DNA of 64,000 bases, taken from NCBI GenBank assembly GCA_033065855.1, contig JAVXUO010001677.1:248001-312000 (forward strand), given 5' to 3'. The translations under genes and the position numbers were made by a program. Shown one piece after another: positions 61,506 through 64,000 of this stretch (within the stretch, counting starts at the first letter, position 1; each line of letters opens with the position of its first letter). The stretch is from Escallonia rubra. Taxonomy: Eukaryota > Streptophyta > Magnoliopsida > Escalloniales > Escalloniaceae. The notes below the pieces were generated by a model. It had not been told where the DNA came from, ran no database searches, and saw only the letters and a list, made by a program, of their open reading frames with translations.

Positions 61506-63967
61506 ACAAACCGGTGACACGATTGTACTGACAAAACGGGTAATTAGAAATCCTGAACCCCAAGTTTTTGTGATGTGTTCCCAGTTGTCCTGAAATCATT
61601 GAATCAAAAGCCCATTAGATACCAATAATCCCTTTCCTGGTCTGCTAGTCATTCAACTTTTTGTATCAGCTGATGAAGTGACACTTCCTGTACATGTATG
61701 ATCTAATACAGAGCCCTTAATATACCGTGCAGATCATTTAGAAATACGTTCTTCTGAATAGATTTATACTGGAACAAGATACGCATCAAGGGAAAAGTAT
61801 GATCTGATAGCATTTTAATGTTGTAATGTCTTTGGGTCTCACTAAAATTCTCAAATTCTTCTGAAATGTTCCAATTAATCGGTAAGCCAACTTAATGTAA
61901 AATTTATCCACTATGAAGCATAGTAATTGGAACATTATGAAGCATAGTAATCCACTATGAAGCATAGTAATCACCAATTTACGAACATTTGGCCTCAGAC
62001 TCATGCATGTCTTCAGAATCCGATTTCCCAACTTGGTGCTGTATAGTAAATCCAGCCACAGATCCTCGTGTACAAAAATTTCTACGCGGCTCTCTTTTTT
62101 TTTCTTTTTTGGTTGTAAAAAACAGAAACGGAAAAGAAAAAAATTTGCTTCGTTGGGAGTAACAATTACCAAAAAAACGAGATACAAGGAGTCAAAAAGA
62201 ATCAAGTTCCTTTTTACGCATGCACAACTTAGCTAGAAAGGCAGTATAATTTGTATAGATTTCCCAGATCCCACTCTCACAGGTCTCTTTATTTCTCCTC
62301 CATTTTAACACCAGAGCTAGGTCTCTCTCCATCAATCGCAGCAGCCAAACAGCCCAATCACGCGAACCGCCATTGGTTTCACACTCAATTGAATCTCACA
62401 CTAAATGAAGCTCATTTTTAGGCTTTCACGTTTGGAAGAAATTGGGAAGCTTGGAAGCCCATTAACTAAAAAGTTTGCATGTCTGCAATTCTCCTTATGA
62501 CCCAGTTGAACTTAGATGGCCCCAATATCGTGGCGACAACGTGTCCCAATTTCCCAAAGACGACTCACTGCCAATTACAACCATCACTTCGACGACACTA
62601 TGATCCACCACCTTTCAGTGGTTGACAAAAATAATGGGGACAGGACTGTGTGGACATTGGGGAGTTCAGTGAAGAGGTGAGGTCACAAAGATGACTAAGG
62701 AGAAGTGAAAAGAACAAGGTAAATAAAGTAAAAAATCAGATAAAAAGAAACAAATATTTGATGTCGAACGAAAAAGATGCATCAGAAGCTGAGATTTGAT
62801 TTGATGCAGAATTTTCATGCAGAAAACCACAAACAGGAATATTGCCCCACAGGACCTAGACACCAAAAGTTATCCCTTTAGATTACAGCGTGCAGGATCA
62901 CTGAGATTCTTTCCCATCGATAAACATCTATCTTATTACATGAGAAGGCATTAACGAATTCCCATGTCTCTATAATATGAAGAGAGAATAGGCCATATTG
63001 CTGCATATTATTCTCCTTAATTTAACTCCTCTAGTAATTCGAGTGACACAAAACTACTAGCTCCTGTCCTACTCCTTCCAAGAATCAGTGCGAACACACT
63101 GCATTTCCTCCTTCCTACGACCCATCTAAGCAGTCTATCCAACGTCTTCGTGAACAATCTTAATCACAGTAGCCTACTTTACTCTGTAAATGTATAAATA
63201 TGGCTTCTTCTAAACTAGCAATATAGGTTTACGATGTACTGTTATAGAATTTACCTTCATCCATTTCCAAGCTATCTCACGTCCTTCCCAGCTAACAGCC
63301 AATCCAAAAACAACATCTTGACTTCGAACCTACATAAGAAGCAACTCAGCACCATCAAGCTTCAGGAAATATCAATATATGGTTTGCCTATTCTCCATAT
63401 GAATTAGCAAGGAAATAAGAACAGCAATACCTCAGAAGACAGCAAAAAGTTGAGAACTTCAAGAATAATGTCATGATCCCGAGAGGATCCTAGTGAACCT
63501 ACGATACATCAAAAGCAAGTAATTAGTGACCAAAATGTACGATAACATACTTGTAGGAACAATTCCATAAATGAGCACATTATTCTAACCCAAAATTCGC
63601 GTCTTTTCCTGGCTGAGGTCAGTCTCTCTATAAACTCTCAATAGAGAATCAAAATCTGATCTGTTTGATGTGCTCACATTCTGCATCACAGCAACATAGG
63701 CTGCCTGCCAAAACCAAGTGAAAGAATTCATAATTAAAAAACTAAGGAACCATAGATGCATAAATACAAATGATGAATTTTGGCCTAACCCTTCTTATGT
63801 CAGGAGGGAGAAGAGGTGTATTTCTATCATCCAAGAATGCATGGAAACGCTTTCTTGCTTCAGCCAGTGTGGCATCATCTCCAAACACAGAGAGGGCAGC
63901 TAAAAGCTCCCCTCTCAACATGGCATCTAAGTGGCTCTCCCCTTGTTTAGGATCCCACCCAATTCTC
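61220..63967 (-). CDS. APM1: M1 aminopeptidase (APM1 / puromycin-sensitive type), last six exons
   Basis: Minus-strand coding exons: 63790-63967, 63590-63704, 63431-63498, 63255-63329, 61512-61589 and 61220-61405 (stop TAG). All have GT-AG borders with matching phases. Translations in order include GWDPKQGESHLDAMLRGELL; RNTPLLPPDIRR; AAYVAVMQNVSTSNRSDFDS; LRVYRETDLSQEKTRILG; VRSQDVVFGLAVSWEGREIA; DNWEHITKTWGSGFLITRF; FSSYEKAKEAEEFF; and ARTLKQSIERVHINAKWVQS, ending ELAYRKY. This is the helical ERAP1-like C-terminal domain of plant APM1. The catalytic HEXXH domain lies beyond the right edge. APM1 is a membrane-associated metallopeptidase linked to auxin transport and embryo development in Arabidopsis (family knowledge). 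The visible part has no lesion. The long intron 61590-63254 contains AT-rich sequence and no recognised insertion. Confidence 0.93.
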
Positions 63968-64000
63968 CTGTTATGATTTCAAAGGGACAATCATAATTAG

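Noticed and set aside
61590..63254. Additional exon of the APM1-like gene in the long intron
   Set aside because: The exon phases on either side join directly (phase 0) and match the family sequence without a gap.

Overview
The window is nuclear DNA of a flowering plant, most likely a eudicot. It holds three intron-containing plant genes embedded in a dense layer of plant retrotransposons, an endogenous plant pararetrovirus, and non-autonomous DNA transposons. I cannot name the species from the sequence.

Host genes. (1) 22496-23321, minus strand: a complete three-exon gene for a small twin-CX9C protein of the TRIAP1/Mdm35 (UPF0203) family. (2) 29999-34673, plus strand: a four-exon clade-A protein phosphatase 2C closest to HAB1, a negative regulator of abscisic-acid signalling. 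Its N-terminal coding exon is shifted out of frame by what looks like one extra A. (3) 61220-63967, minus strand: the last six exons of an M1 aminopeptidase of the APM1 / puromycin-sensitive type, running off the right edge. Genes 2 and 3 converge. Removing the insertions leaves only about 1.8 kb between their stop codons.

Left end. Positions 1-10999 are a Ty3/gypsy chromovirus-type retrotransposon (Tekay/Del-like) with about 3-kb, nearly identical LTRs. Its gag-pol frame has two stop codons and a lost integrase catalytic glutamate. Its right LTR cuts into an endogenous caulimovirid cluster (11000-14637) made of inverted, shuffled pol and leader fragments. Positions 14638-22495 hold no recognised gene, but do hold a TRIM-like mini LTR element, a TIR-bounded element and a LINE tail.

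Middle. Positions 24.5-28.3 kb carry two minisatellite fields, a solo LTR of a SIRE-like copia family and a hAT-like element with a perfect 8-bp target duplication.

Right half. One old Tat/Ogre-type gypsy element runs from 35218 to 59948 and is flanked by CAAGT target duplications 24.7 kb apart. Other elements are nested in it: a complete copia element nine bases into its left LTR (35227-41949, target GTTAG), a hAT in the same LTR (43443-44515), and a SIRE-like element without pol in its right LTR (49091-58402). The SIRE-like element itself carries a gypsy solo LTR, a fragment of the same gypsy family and another hAT-like element.

The most unusual signal is in the copia element. The sequence at the primer-binding position just after the 5' LTR is a perfect 16-nt complement of the LTR segment that contains the AATAAA poly(A) signal. 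This could mean self-priming, or occlusion of the poly(A) signal only in the 5' LTR.
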